A stretch of 64,000 nucleotides of DNA from Antitrichia curtipendula (Eukaryota > Streptophyta > Bryopsida > Hypnales > Leucodontaceae). Below the pieces are notes generated by a model. That model did not search any database, had not been told where the DNA came from, and was given only the letters and a program-made list of their open reading frames with translations. Where the stretch lies: contig OX579639.1 in assembly GCA_951230915.1 (NCBI GenBank), positions 6,386,001-6,450,000 on the forward strand. The letters are read 5' to 3'. The position numbers were made by a program, and so were the translations under genes. Of the stretch, positions 38,142 through 50,414 are shown in pieces (position 1 is the first letter of the stretch; each line of letters opens with the position of its first letter).

Positions 38142-40834
38142 ATGGAGGACAAGCAGCAGCATTCCTCAGATCATTATCGAGTAGTGGTGGTGGGTGGAGG
38201 CTTGGCCGGCCTGGCTGCAACTCGCATATTGTCCGATTTCTATGGCCTCCATGATGATCACGGCGTGCTGCTTCTGGAGGCAGCTACTTCGCTCGGCGGT
38301 AGGATCAAACACATCACGGGCCTTGCGCCCTGGCCTGTCGAGGTGCTTGCCGTTCCGTTGCCACATCTTCTCTCGGGTTTTCCGTCCTACGGCGCTCTCT
38401 GTGAGTATTTGTACGTTTGGGTTTGGGGTTTTTAGGGTTTAGGCCCTCCATTCTATATGTGGTGGGAGTTTGATGTGATCGGCCTGATTCTCCAAGTTTA
38501 ATCGTGTGATGTATGCAATTGGCGCGATTGGGCATACATACCATCTCGCATTCATGTGAAAATAAATGTATGTGTGTCATGTGATATTGTTATTGTCAAG
38601 TCACAATCGCATATTAACTCGTAGAATTTTATGGCTTAGGTTGGGCCTGAATTTATACACGGCTCGATGAACTCATCCTTCAAAGACATCGTTGACAAGA
38701 TGGGTTGTCTAATGCGCGAGCTCCCTTATCATATCCTGTTTGCCATTTCCACCTCCATCATGGTGCATTGTTCTTCTTCCTTTTCAATGTGAACAGCTTA
38801 GAAATAATTCGGTGTTCAGATTGTGAGAATGATAGTATGGAGGCTTGTCATCGCAGGCGTGGCTATGACATTGGTGGTTGTATCGCTTTAGTATAAATTT
38901 TCTAGAAAAATTTGCTCTAGTTTAGTAACGTATTACTTGCAAATCAAGGTTTAAAACATTTCACTCGAGGCAGCAGACGCATCCAGTAATATCTTTTGTC
39001 TACTGTTGTCTGTCTTTGTCTTTGACTCTTGGCACGCAATATCTCCTATTGGATCAAAGGGGTTTCATTCTTAACATAGAGTGCACCAGATCGATACTAT
39101 CTCGGAGGCGAGCGCCAGATCTTAAGTAGTAACGAAGCCGAGGAGCATGAAGACATCCAGCTTGTTCACAAATATTTCCAGAAGATAGCTTCCGAAGATC
39201 CAGATGCTCCTGACATATCCATGGCTGCGTATCTTCATCGTCGGGGTGCCAATGCCACTATCACTCAGCTTGCTGAATGTGAGTGCTCTTTACTTTGTTA
39301 TTGTTGGATATTTCTGTGCGAGTAGCGGTTGCGTTCTTAGTGGTGACACTTTTCTTTTCATTTAGCTCAGATTCTTTCTTCCCCAGCCTCCAGTTTATTG
39401 AGAATGCAATCGAGTACTCCATGGTCATAAGCTAATGTCGAACATGTCATGTGTGGTGTGTGTAGAATTTGTATGCTGTATTTGTTGGATCTTGTCATTT
39501 TTTCCTTGTAGGGTGGCAGGGAGATTAGGTCTCTTCATTTCATTGTGTGACAAGCTTAAGACCCATGCGCAACGATTTATGCAAATGATTTTGGATGCTC
39601 CTTGAAGCAGCTTGGTGTGCGCGAGTGCATCCAAGAGGCCCAAAATTGGATATATGGGGATACCTACCTCATTCTTGACCGACCAATGTCGTCTGTTGTT
39701 GAATTCATCGCTAAAGATCTAAAGGTATTTCTCGTGTATCCTGTTTCTTCCAAAGTCCTCTAAGCACACACACTGCTCAGAGGGCTATGCTTTTTGGATG
39801 ATCATGAATCCTTTGGTACCTCCTGGGTATCTAGATTTGATTGGCATGTGGAATGTTGTCTCTGAAGAGGAAGAAGTCTGCTGCGAAGTTGATTTGAGTG
39901 AATTGGACAATCTAAGAATGATCTGGCAATGTACTGTTGCAGGTGCGTTTGGACTGGGCTGTGCAACATGTAGAGTATGCGACACATGGAGTAAAATTAC
40001 AAAGTTCTGACGGCCGAATTGTAACAGCAGATTATGTGATACTGACGGTCCTAGTGGTAAGACACATACTCTCTCCTGCAGCCCTCAATCGTGAAGATGA
40101 CGTCAGAAGAAATAATTTCTATGTGATAATTTTCCACCTAGGATATTAGCAGTTCTCTATAGGATCTAATTCGACTGCTATCTGATATTCTGGATTGCTT
40201 TGATAGAGTATTCTGCAGCATGGAGTTCTCACATTCAGCCCCTCGCTACCTAAACTGAAGCTGGAGGCAATTCACTCCATCAGCATGAATAATTGTGTTA
40301 AGGTAATGACCGTTGTCTCTTTCTTGTGCATGATATCTAACTACTGGAGATCTTTCCTTGAAGAACTTGTAGAATTTTGCGAATTTGTTTCGATGCCAAA
40401 GACCTTCGGTGAGTGAGGAATTGTTGTTCAGAATGATCAATCTTTTCGGAGTATATAGTAGCTTTCTTTTGACATGTGCTTTGTCATGTTTACAGGTACT
40501 GATGGCATTTTCGGACAGTTTCTGGCCGAATGACATGTTTGATGTGGTTTGCACGAACTGCTTTCTACCAGAATTTTGGGTAACACAATATCCTACAACA
40601 TCCAACTATACAGACGGAAAAACTTCCTTAGGGAAGTTTGTGGTTGTTGGCTTTATGGCTGGGGAGAGTGTTGCAGCTGCAGCAAAACTTCCGGAAGCAG
40701 AAGTCATACGCAGATCTTTGTTGCAGCTGGACGTTCCCCCCGTTCCCCGATCTCCCCGTTCCCCTCCCTGCGCCGCAGTTCGCCCCGTTGGGAGCGTCAG
40801 CGTTTCCAACGGGGCCCATAAAAAAGTCGTGTAA
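38142..40834 (+). CDS. Flavin amine oxidase-like gene, 3'-truncated, possible pseudogene
   Basis: Relatives of polyamine/monoamine oxidases use FAD to oxidise amines. Visible parts: N-terminal dinucleotide fold (VVVVGGGLAGLAATRILSDF, then EAATSLGGRI), GPEFIHGSMNSSF of the FAD/substrate region, YANDFGCSLKQLG, DGRIVTADYVILTV, and SILQHGVLTFSPSLPKLKL. Proposed exons: 38142-38342, 38640-38737 (donor uncertain), 39082-39278, 39561-39724, 39943-40056, 40207-40302, 40496-40834, giving about 402 residues. After RRSLLQLD (ending near 40734) homology stops: the frame runs through a CGTTCCCC-rich tail to a stop at 40832, and the roughly 100-residue C-terminal part with the second FAD-binding motif is absent. 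The chain is open, so the break at the 3' end is the main defect; whether it is expressed is unknown. Exon 3 start depends on the exon 2 donor chosen. Confidence 0.7.
40735..40834. repeat. GC-rich junction sequence with a 10-bp hairpin
   Basis: A CCGTTCCCC-rich stretch follows the last recognisable amine oxidase codon. It contains GCCCCGTTGG at 40782-40791 and its perfect inverse CCAACGGGGC at 40806-40815, separated by 14 bases. It lies exactly between gene-like DNA and AT-rich spacer, so it may mark an insertion or deletion junction. Confidence 0.6.
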
Positions 40835-42885
40835 GGGCTTCTGCAAATAATCCAATTGTACACAATTTTGTGTCATTGTAGAGGTTACATTGTTTTTTTA
40901 GTTACCATCTCTTCACATAGTAGGATGTATTGTGTAAGTCCAAGAATTGCATTATTGAAGATATGATGTTCATGTAGTACTTCAAATACATTTGTTGAAT
41001 ATCATTGCCTTTATGGCAATGTTTATTTTGTTAAGTAACAATGTTGCAATCATAACTGATTCCATTGTTAATATGTTTCTTTATTAAACTATATAAGCAT
41101 ATGTTTGAGGTTAACATAAATTGTACATTGATGAGGGAATTCCTCCCTAGTTCCCCTATTCCTCCCAATAAGAGGTTTGTAGCTATTAAATTTGTTTTTA
41201 TAAATAGTGTATTACAACATTGGTATTGTACATTTAATCTCATAGTTTGGTACTATTATTGTTCTATAGACCATGACTACTAAACTACTGTAGATCACTA
41301 CACTTATAATTACTTGTTTGTCTTTGCACTTTTGTTAAATGCATCTTGAAGACGGTTCTTAGCAACATAGTTTTTTCGATTTCCACAAGCTACATGTGAC
41401 ATATATAAGAACTTGTTATTTTTATTTCTACACACACTAAGAATTAAGTCAAATTTGTGATGTAGATAGATTTTCATATGTAAGTTTTTTGAAGATCTCT
41501 AGCTTCACACTTGGCACCGTAAAGACTAAAAATTAGGTCGCATGTTTTTCTCAAAATCTTTGAATAAATATTATGGAAACCTCTTTTTTCCAAGTTAATT
41601 GATTACTTGATCAACATATGTAGTTTTCTTCATTGATTAATATCATACATAAATTAAACCAGTGTCAATAATATTTTCTATGATATAGTCAATTGACTAG
41701 ATGCAGGTTTAGGTGATAATTTAGTATCACATTCCAAATGAATTCATAAAAAGCCATTTTTAGATATTAATACCACATTCATGTTACAAATTTATGATTG
41801 ATGTTTAGGTTTGCATTTTGTAGGTACCATTGTAAAGAAATTTTAGCATAAAGTTCCTAAAAAATAAAATGCAATCAAGTATTTGACCATATTTGATTGT
41901 ATTTAATAGCCTTTTGGCTCTACATCTATAAATTTTGATGAGGTAGTTTGAGATACATGAACCGTTGCTAAAGGATATAAAGAGACAATTGCTATTAGGA
42001 TTATTCATCTAAAAAGTGGCAAAAAGATTGTTGAAAAATTGTTGAGCAAAATTCCCCCCTCAAGGGAAAGGACACATTGTTGTATGTTCTTATCCATCTT
42101 TGGGCTTTCATTCCCATGCCCCTTGTTCTTGTAGACTATCTTGCCTTCAATTCTATTATTGATTCTTCTTTTTGTGAACTTGTGTAAATTACTTTACTTC
42201 AATGCATCAAGCATCAAGCTCATATCAAGCTCATGGATGCTTAAAAATCACTATCACTTATTGGAGTATAGTGAGACTAATGAAGGTAGCCCTACCCCCT
42301 CTTTATATTGTATAGTATGATAGAGAATATGCAAGTTTTGAATTTTAGATTTCATTTACAAAATATATAAGACCTATCATCATACTCCTAACTTGGTATA
42401 TTCTCAACATGTGTTGAACCTGGTCCATATTATAACATTAGTTGGATTTGCAAGTTTGTGATGTATATCTTAGGATTTATAATCTAATAACAAAGATTTT
42501 ATAATATTTGCTCTACATATTTTGAATATTACAATGAATTCATTTGCTCTTACATGTCTTTGAAGTTGTAATTACTTTATCAATGATGTTTTAATTGTAC
42601 TACATTATGATTCTTGAACTAAATAAGGATATCCGATTGTGAAAAATATATAATAACAATACAACATATTATAGGTCTATGTTTTAGATTTGGTTAGCAA
42701 CATCAGTGATTATGAACTTCAAGAGGATGCATTATTATATTTAATTTTGTAAGTGCTTTATGCCTTCAACATTCTCATTGCAAAATAATCTAATAGAAAT
42801 AATTTGTCAGTATTTGATTTGGGAGTATAGATAAATTAGATTTTTGAACAATTGATTTTCTAAGATTACTTTTGTAATTTTATAG
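40835..42885. other. AT-rich spacer with one candidate small exon
   Basis: No known gene. At 42675-42748 a stretch open only in one frame (VYVLDLVSNISDYELQEDAL) is bordered by TTATAG and GTAAGT, as an exon would be. It ends in phase 2 and does not join directly to the candidate exon at 42886. Another open stretch around 41990-42110 is not bordered convincingly. Confidence 0.35.
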
Positions 42886-44198
42886 AAGAAAAATTGTACA
42901 AATTCTTGTGGACCTCATAGTGTATCTAAAGAAATGCATCCTTTGTGTGCAATTATATCTATAGATGACATCAAAGGCTTGAGGCTTAGACATTTAACCA
43001 ATTCAAACTTACACAATTCGCTAATAAAACAAGCTTCTAAGACTAATGAAGAAGTAAGTTGTTGTTGGTAAAAAAAAATCTATCTTTGAGTGTAATGATT
43101 TTTTAACAATTTGTACACCTTGAAAGATGACCAAAAGTTGCTATGGACATTTGATAACATCATTGAAGGAAGTGAGATTTAAAAAAAGCCAAAGGCCTTG
43201 ATATTGTATAAGACGGTAACGAGGATCAACTTAGTAATAATATAAGAATTCAATGCCTTGAGATATACTAGAATATTACAATTAGATCTAAAATCAACCA
43301 ACGAACCAATACCATTGATGGTTGAAATAGCTTAGCCTATATGTTATGTTAGTTAAGTGCAATTGATGAATCAAGACCTCCAAAGTCCTATAGAGCGAGA
43401 TTGATGTTAAATTGAATTCTATCTTCAATGATTTAGGGGATGAGGCAAGGTATTCAGAGGAATGAACAATTGGGTAACATTTGGAATGTAGTGTCAAATT
43501 TAGCACAAGTTCTCACTAATGCACGAGATCGGTTAATAGGCATTATAAGCTTTCCGTCAATTGGAAGTGATAGAAATGTCAATAGAATTAGAAGTTCCAA
43601 TGGATTCCCAATTCAAAACGGAAAAGAAATTACAAACCATAATTATGATAATGGTTGTGAGGATCTCTACACAAATAGTGCATTAGTATGCTATTGTGGT
43701 GGTAGACCTTATGCATGGAAACTTGGTTTTCCAAGCAATAAGAATATTAAAAGTGTACATCACCAACATGCACAAGGCCATGTTGCATTTGGTATTCACT
43801 TAGAGTTTAAACCTCAACCCCTTTACAACCATAAGCCTGTCAATTCAAGGACAAGTTTGGGATCCAATATGGAGCCAAGATGCAAACAAGGTGGAAAAAA
43901 TGGAATTCAAATTGGGCTTTTTTTAGACCCTAAGTCAAACTATTTACAGATCAATACTACAAAGGGGATGGACAATCCTATAAATATCAACTTCTTAACA
44001 AACCAACAAACACCCAATTCGGATCAATACACATGTAAAAAAGGCCTTGGTTGTCAACCTTCTTCCCCTGATACTAAACAAAATTGCATAGGTATACAAT
44101 ATGCAACTTTGTTGAAGGAGGAAACTTTTCAAATTCAAGAACAAAGACTTATTGAGGACCAAAAAGTACCGAATTCTAAACCAAAGTGGACACATTGA
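42886..44198 (+). CDS. Unrecognised gene candidate with a 252-codon open exon
   Basis: I do not recognise the protein. The main exon is open from 43437 to the stop at 44196-44198; its first Met is at 43440. Uninterrupted 252 codons are very unlikely by chance in DNA of about two-thirds A+T, so the frame is or was coding. It is rich in Asn, Gln, Ile, Lys and Pro, has scattered Cys (CYCGGRPYAWKLGF, QYTCKKGLGCQPS) and no membrane segment or known motif. A possible upstream exon at 42886-43053 ends in GAAGAA|GTAAGT and joins in phase 0 to the TTTAG|GGGATG acceptor at 43436; it would add 56 residues including DDIKGLRLRHLTNSNL. No conserved start for the longer form is visible. It may be a lineage-specific gene, a relic of a transposon-borne gene, or the last exon of a decayed gene. 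Confidence 0.4.
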
Positions 44199-45350
44199 TT
44201 GTTGTTACTCTACTTACCATTCAAGTTTTTTATAATAGAAGAAATGTATATCTCATTGCCTTTGAAATAGGAAGTACATTGATAAATTGTAACCTTTCTT
44301 TGTATTTTTGCTTCTTCTATGTAACCAATTGCTTACAAAATCTTGCATCCATGTGTCTAAAATTCCTCCTTCATTTTACTTTATACCTTCATTAATGTTG
44401 GATTGCATACTATGAAATTGCTTTAAAACTAGCAAGAATATGTCAATCAATGATCCAAAAGTAATTTCAAGAAGAAAAAATTGCTCTCAAATTATAAATC
44501 ATTGTATTACATCTAACTGTAGGATATCAATTCTTTATTATTAAAAACTCATCTACTATTACCTTATTTAACTTCTAAATATCCAAGAATTTTTGGTTAA
44601 AATCAAAAACTACTACAATATATAACTATCCCCAAAAAAATTTAAATTTACATTTAAAAAACGTTTAGGCTAAACAAAACTTTTAGAAATGATCAATATG
44701 GTCAAATTTGAAAAATATTGACATGTGCTTATCAAATCAATTTATAAAAATCAATTTAAAATTATATGAAAAACTATAATATATTAGTACTTGAATTTTG
44801 GAATGATAGGATAAAACTATGACATTATCAATATGAGATAATTTGAACATCAACTCCAGTGGCATTCTGTTGATGAAAATGGACTTTTGCATTTTTTACA
44901 GGGTCTAGTGAATTTGGAATTTGGAATTATTTTATAATAATTTTAGTATAGTCCTAATTATCATCAACTTCATGAAACATTGTACATGATAATACAATTA
45001 TTCAATGTTTCATACAATGACAATGGCAATGAGCTCAAAAGTGGTGTCCCGGTCTTGTGCCCAATATCCCTGCTGCCAAAAAAACCCTGGGCTATTGATG
45101 ATTTTTGGAAAAACTAGAAGCCCCCCAAAGCACCGTCGATTTGATTTCAGAAGGTGCTGCGATTGATCATGGTTGAAAAATGTGACAAGTCACAACTGTC
45201 CCTGTAGTGCTGTTGGAACAAAAAAACATGAACCTTCGATCAGCAGCCCCGAATTTGGCAATAGGGTTTGGAGCTCGCATGAATTTCTTTTGTCTTCGTG
45301 AATTTGGATGTGTGCTCTGATGTTGGGTGTGTCTGCTCCGCTTGAGGGTT
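44199..45350. other. Spacer, locally GC-richer near 45040-45350
   Basis: No coding sequence supported. The block around 45040-45350 is less AT-rich than its surroundings and adjoins a TIR element; it gave no recognisable protein in any frame. Confidence 0.45.
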
Positions 45351-45761
45351 TAAGGTAGAACTACCCATTACCACCCTGATTCACAATCTAACTATATTGG
45401 GGCCAACTCTAGGAAAGACACATATTTTCCAGAGGTGTGCTTTTGATTCAAGAGTCAAATCTAAGTGGAATTATAATTTTTTGATAAAAATTGTAATTTC
45501 TATGTATTTCTAAAGTGAAATTGCACAACCGCTACTAGACTGGATTCATAAATGTCCTCTTACAACTCAATACTGCTTTCCAATGTATCTAATAGCACTT
45601 GAAGATCCACCAATCATTGATTGACACGTTATCTTTTAATAGCATTAATAAACTATTGTTGTCAGAATCTAAAGCGGATTTGCATGTTTTTCTGACGGAA
45701 TTGGGACAAAGTTGTAGACCACGGATTTGAATCATTGACGGAATTAGGTAGTTCTACCTTA
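45351..45761. mobile_element. TAAGGTAG-family element, 411 bp
   Basis: The ends are TAAGGTAGAACTACC at 45351 and GGTAGTTCTACCTTA ending at 45761 or one base earlier, an exact 15-base inverted match. Each end is itself a small palindrome (GGTAG..CTACC). The interior has no coding sequence. Confidence 0.6.
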
Positions 45762-48700
45762 GTTGTATCCACACTAGTTTGGATATCAAAGGTGGAAGAT
45801 TTGGATTTGGTCTACTTAAGATGTTCAGTTGTTTTTGAAATTCTGTACTTCGTTGAAGCGTGTGGAGATACTATGCGTGGAGGTCTCACTACAAATTTTG
45901 CTAATGACTTCCTTTCTTTGTTGGAGCTTTGGTGGGGGAAACAATCTTGAGTAGTTTAGATAACAATAAAGAATCTTGTGAGAGGTATTATTTGTATTCT
46001 ATTCACTTGAAATAAAAAAACAGTCAGATTGCAACAGTGGCACAGATCCCTTGTTCCCGCAGCCATGATAATTCAGAGTCCTCCAAACCCCCGAAATCTC
46101 CTCTAACGTTTCTTACCTACTAATGCTCAAATCATTTTCAATATACCTAGCTTTTAGCTTTTGACTCTAAGGCTAGCTAATTGCAAGATTATTAGCACCC
46201 TCTCATTGAATCACAAGATATTTATGTCCACAAGATATTTATGTTGATTCAATTCAAGATATTTTGGGTATTTCTCAATTTTGAGTTATATTTTTCTCAA
46301 CCTTGCAAATATGTCCAAATTTTGCGATGAATCTTTTATTTCTACCTGTTCACATTTTGAATTATGGTTGTGTTCTTGCATCTTGTTAGCTTAAATCCTT
46401 GATTCATATTTTTATTCCATGGAGAAGCTGGTGGCGATGATGTTGGTTTTCGATGGCTTGTGTTTTATAATGCAAATTGTGAAGCTGAACTCCTCCAAAA
46501 TGTGACTGTTGGAGTGGTGATGCCAATCCAACAATTGCATTGGAATTGTTGCTAACAACTAGTTGTGAGGTGCATTTGTTGTAGCACATTGTTGCTTTCA
46601 ACTTCAAAGATCGAGTAGGGGATCAACATTTTGATGGATGCAAGCATTGGAATGGATTTGCGAGGAATCTGTGTGGTAATTATTGGATTCACGGGGAAGG
46701 ATAGGAATTTAGGATTCAGATTTTGGCATTAGTCTTATTGGTGATCTAGAAACTAAGAGTTAACCAATACAAAAATGACTTGTGAACCGCTTGCAAATTT
46801 ATTGTAAAATCTTTACAACCAATACAATAATGACACATGTACTCCTTCTGTTATTTATGGGTTTTTTCATGAAAAACAACAATTTGTCACAATGTACTCC
46901 AAAGTGGCAGTAATTGTCATACATCCAAAAGTTTCATACAATTTGATAAATATTGCAAAATTTGCAATGTTTATTTGTTGTTTTGAGGGTAAATCAAGAA
47001 TTTTGGGTAGCTTAAAATATTATTTTTATTTATTTTTATAATTAAAAAAAGTACTTGATTTGGAAGTATATATGAGCATAGAAAGCTTTGAATATTTGTA
47101 TTTTGATTGTTGAAATGAAAGTTATAACTTTGGAGAGGCACTATATAAAAATCATAAAAAACAACATGAGTGCAAGATGGAAGTGATTTTGTTAAAAAAT
47201 GTATTGAAAATCAACCATTGAGAAAGATGAGTAGTTCTAAAATAATCCCATAAAAACATTCAAAAAATAATTGAAGGATACTTATGGAATATTTTTTGCA
47301 TATTCTATAAACATCCAAAAAATATATTCTATAAATAGTCAAATATACATTTTGAATATAATTGCACTTTTTATGCATTGAATTTTTAGTGTGCATCTAT
47401 AAAAATACAATGGAATATCACACCACATTGAAATTGGACAAGAATAGAGACATAGGGCAAAAACACAAGGAAAGCACTAGAAAAGACGCAAAATAATGCT
47501 TGATATGGTCTAAAATCCAATTGGGCACCTATCACAACAAACAAGTAGTCTCAAGAATGTGTTAAATCTAATCTCAAAGATTATTGATCCTACACTCTTC
47601 AATGACTTCCAACAAGTAAAACACTGTAATTTGGAATTGGCAAATTTCAAATCACAATTTGTGGTACTACCTTGGATGCCACTTAGAAATAACTACACCC
47701 AAAATGAACCAAATAAACAATTTAGTGTGGTTTCCATTTTTATATTGAAAAACTTATTGTGGGATCTTATTGGTAGTCAAAAACGATTTTAGATTTTTTG
47801 AAATGCATTTCTTGAACAACATATGAATAAACCTATGAATATACAAAGTGTTGAAAATAGGTAATTACAAAATCGACCGTAGACTCTCATGAATAGTAGG
47901 AATATATTTAGACAAAAATCTTGGGGGTTTAGAAAGGGGTCAAAATTTAAGTGTAGTTACCATACCTCCCTCCATATTTTAATTTTATAGTCCTAGCACC
48001 AATTCCGAACTAGCAAAATTTCTCAGATCAATGATTTTTAGAGATGTTATTCAAAAATGTGCATTTTTAATGAAAAATATTGTCGGTTTAGAACAGCATA
48101 AATTGATATTTAAAATTATACTTTCCCATTCCTCTACACAATAGGGGTACTAAAGGAACCCGTACTAATTAATTTACATTACACACTATATAAATATCTA
48201 CCTTTGTTGAACATCATGTTGCAAACATCTATAGTTTTCTACAATAAGACCCTTTAATTTTTTAGTCGGTTTAATACCCCTATCCAGTGTAAAATAATTT
48301 GGTTTGTACACAAGTTAGAATGTTTAATTTCTAAAATCCCAAGGCCTTTTCGGATTCAGAAACATCATTGCTTTTGAAGTGTTATAGATGTCAATGTCAC
48401 TAAGGTATAGAAATCTCAATTGTACAATCTTGTAGTGTATGTGTTGTAGATGACATGAATCAAATTTTGAATTATTTATCCACATAGATTGCAAGATTAT
48501 AATGTTTTGTCTTGAAAAAGGATGCTGAAATTTCCTTGAAAGGTAACACAATTGGAGATCTAATTTGATTTCAAAAATCTACTCAAATGAAAAAACTTTA
48601 ATCTGTACAATGATTCAAAATTATCATACTAATAAATTGGTGAAAGAAAATATCATTCAATTGACTCATTGTGTCTGCACATTAGCTTTGAAATGTCAAT

Positions 48701-48999
48701 ATAGCAAAAAAAGTTGCAAAAAATACATTTGAGGTTGAACCTCCTTCTACTAACATGCTTCTCGGTCACTCATAATTCCTTAGATTATTATGAAAATTTA
48801 GCCATATAAACTAGACTAATGTGCGCAACTTTCTCCAGTTTTTTATTTATTGAAAACGGACAGTGTATGAAGAAGAAACAAGCTGCCCAAGTTCACTATG
48901 TACCCAGAAGATGCAAACATCTTTTAGATATTAATATACTACTAATATATGGATGCCCATGGAATTTTGACACCATCATTTAGATAAATGTTTAGACAC
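45762..48999. other. AT-rich spacer
   Basis: No gene or RNA was recognised on either strand; open stretches are short and of AT-rich background composition. Confidence 0.55.
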
Positions 49000-49594
49000 T
49001 TAACTCGTAAAAGACCAAGGCACATTTTAGGCAGAAATTATAAAAAATTGTCACTTTTTAGGGCAGTGAAAAAAAAAGAAAAGAAAAAGATTTCTTTTCA
49101 AAACTTAACCATACAACTTTGTATTAGACTCCTATGAAAATGCTTGGAAAAAAATTTAGAAAACTTTGACCACAAGGATTGAAAGATTATAACGTTAGAA
49201 GCTAGAAGATAAAGTTTTTTTTTTTTTGACCCTGCCTAACGAGGCCAACAAACTTAAAATACCTACTAGACTGAAATTTTTACACTACACATGTTTTTTT
49301 TTTTTGGACATTTGTGTCTTGTATCATATAATTTACATGCCTACTTAATTTCAGCATTATAGGAGGAGTTTTGCAAATGCTATTGAAAGCTACTTGCATT
49401 GTCTAAAATGGTTAGGGCAATACAACTTTTGATTTAGGTACCTGATCACAAAAAAAATTAGATTCCTAATAAGAAGGTGCATGTTCACACCTTGTATCAA
49501 ACTTTCATGAACATCTTACCCAAATTGACTTTGTAGGAATGTACCTAAGATTTTTTGCATATGTTGAATGAACAGTTGGTTCTTTAGTGGTTAA
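49000..49594. mobile_element. TTAA-flanked non-autonomous element, 595 bp
   Basis: The left border is TTAACTCGTAAAAGACC and the right border, reverse-complemented, is TTAACCACTAAAGAACC, with TTAA at 49000-49003 and 49591-49594. An internal phrase (CACAAGGATTGAAAGATTATAACG near 49170) follows the pattern seen in the other family members. No transposase frame. Confidence 0.5.
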
Positions 49595-50414
49595 CTTGGA
49601 ATAAATTTCATTACACATGAGGTATCCTCACCCTTCTGCAACACCAACCATATGCCATCATCTAAACTAGAGTTCTTCATACCCTCTCTTTTGACCCAAA
49701 TATGTCACTCATTGAACCAAAATGACAGCATTTGCACAAATTTATGACTCGTTTTCAAAAGGAACCAATGGAAGTTGAAGAGTTATTTAAAGCACCCAAA
49801 TGAATGAGAGTTGAAGCATTTTATACTCCAAAATATAAAATTCTACTATAAAATGTGGGTAAGTAGTCACATAATTTCCTTACACTTCCTATATGCTTGT
49901 TGTCAGACCGAAAATTTGTAGAAATCTGGCAATATTTAACCCCAAAATTGGGAGGATTGAGGGTACTTCCTTCACACCGGCACTTCTGAACCATAGACGG
50001 TGGATTAGTGGTCAAAATGATAAATAAATACTAAAATTGGTAGTTCAAGTACAATTGTGGAAGCGAAATCAGAAAAATTGATGGCGTCCATAGCTCTAGA
50101 CTACTTGCCACGAGGTTCACACTCAATCCACAACATCATGGCAAAACCCAGATGATGTGTACTGGAATCCCCACGGTAAATCCGAACTACTCCACAATAA
50201 TAGACTGCTCTCCAATACGGATTTGAAAAGTGGGATTGCAAAAATCCCACTACACTACTGGTAGCGGAGCAGTTAGAGCTACTCTAGGACAAACTGCTAC
50301 CACCGAATTCCTCCTCTAAAACGGGCAGTGACAACAAAGCCGATAAATACTTGAACCATGTGTAATACCTGCTTCTGGATTTAGAAAAACACTACCTAAT
50401 TCAAAAAAGGCAAC
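49595..50414. other. Spacer and probable 3' UTR of the nucleolin gene
   Basis: The part nearest 50414 is GC-richer and is probably transcribed on the minus strand as 3' UTR. I saw no separate gene. Confidence 0.5.

Noticed and set aside
38343..38435. Continuation of the first amine oxidase exon to a stop in the same frame
   Set aside because: The donor at 38343 followed by the exon at 38640 restores the family sequence WPVE-VGPEFIHG; the read-through has no similarity to the family.
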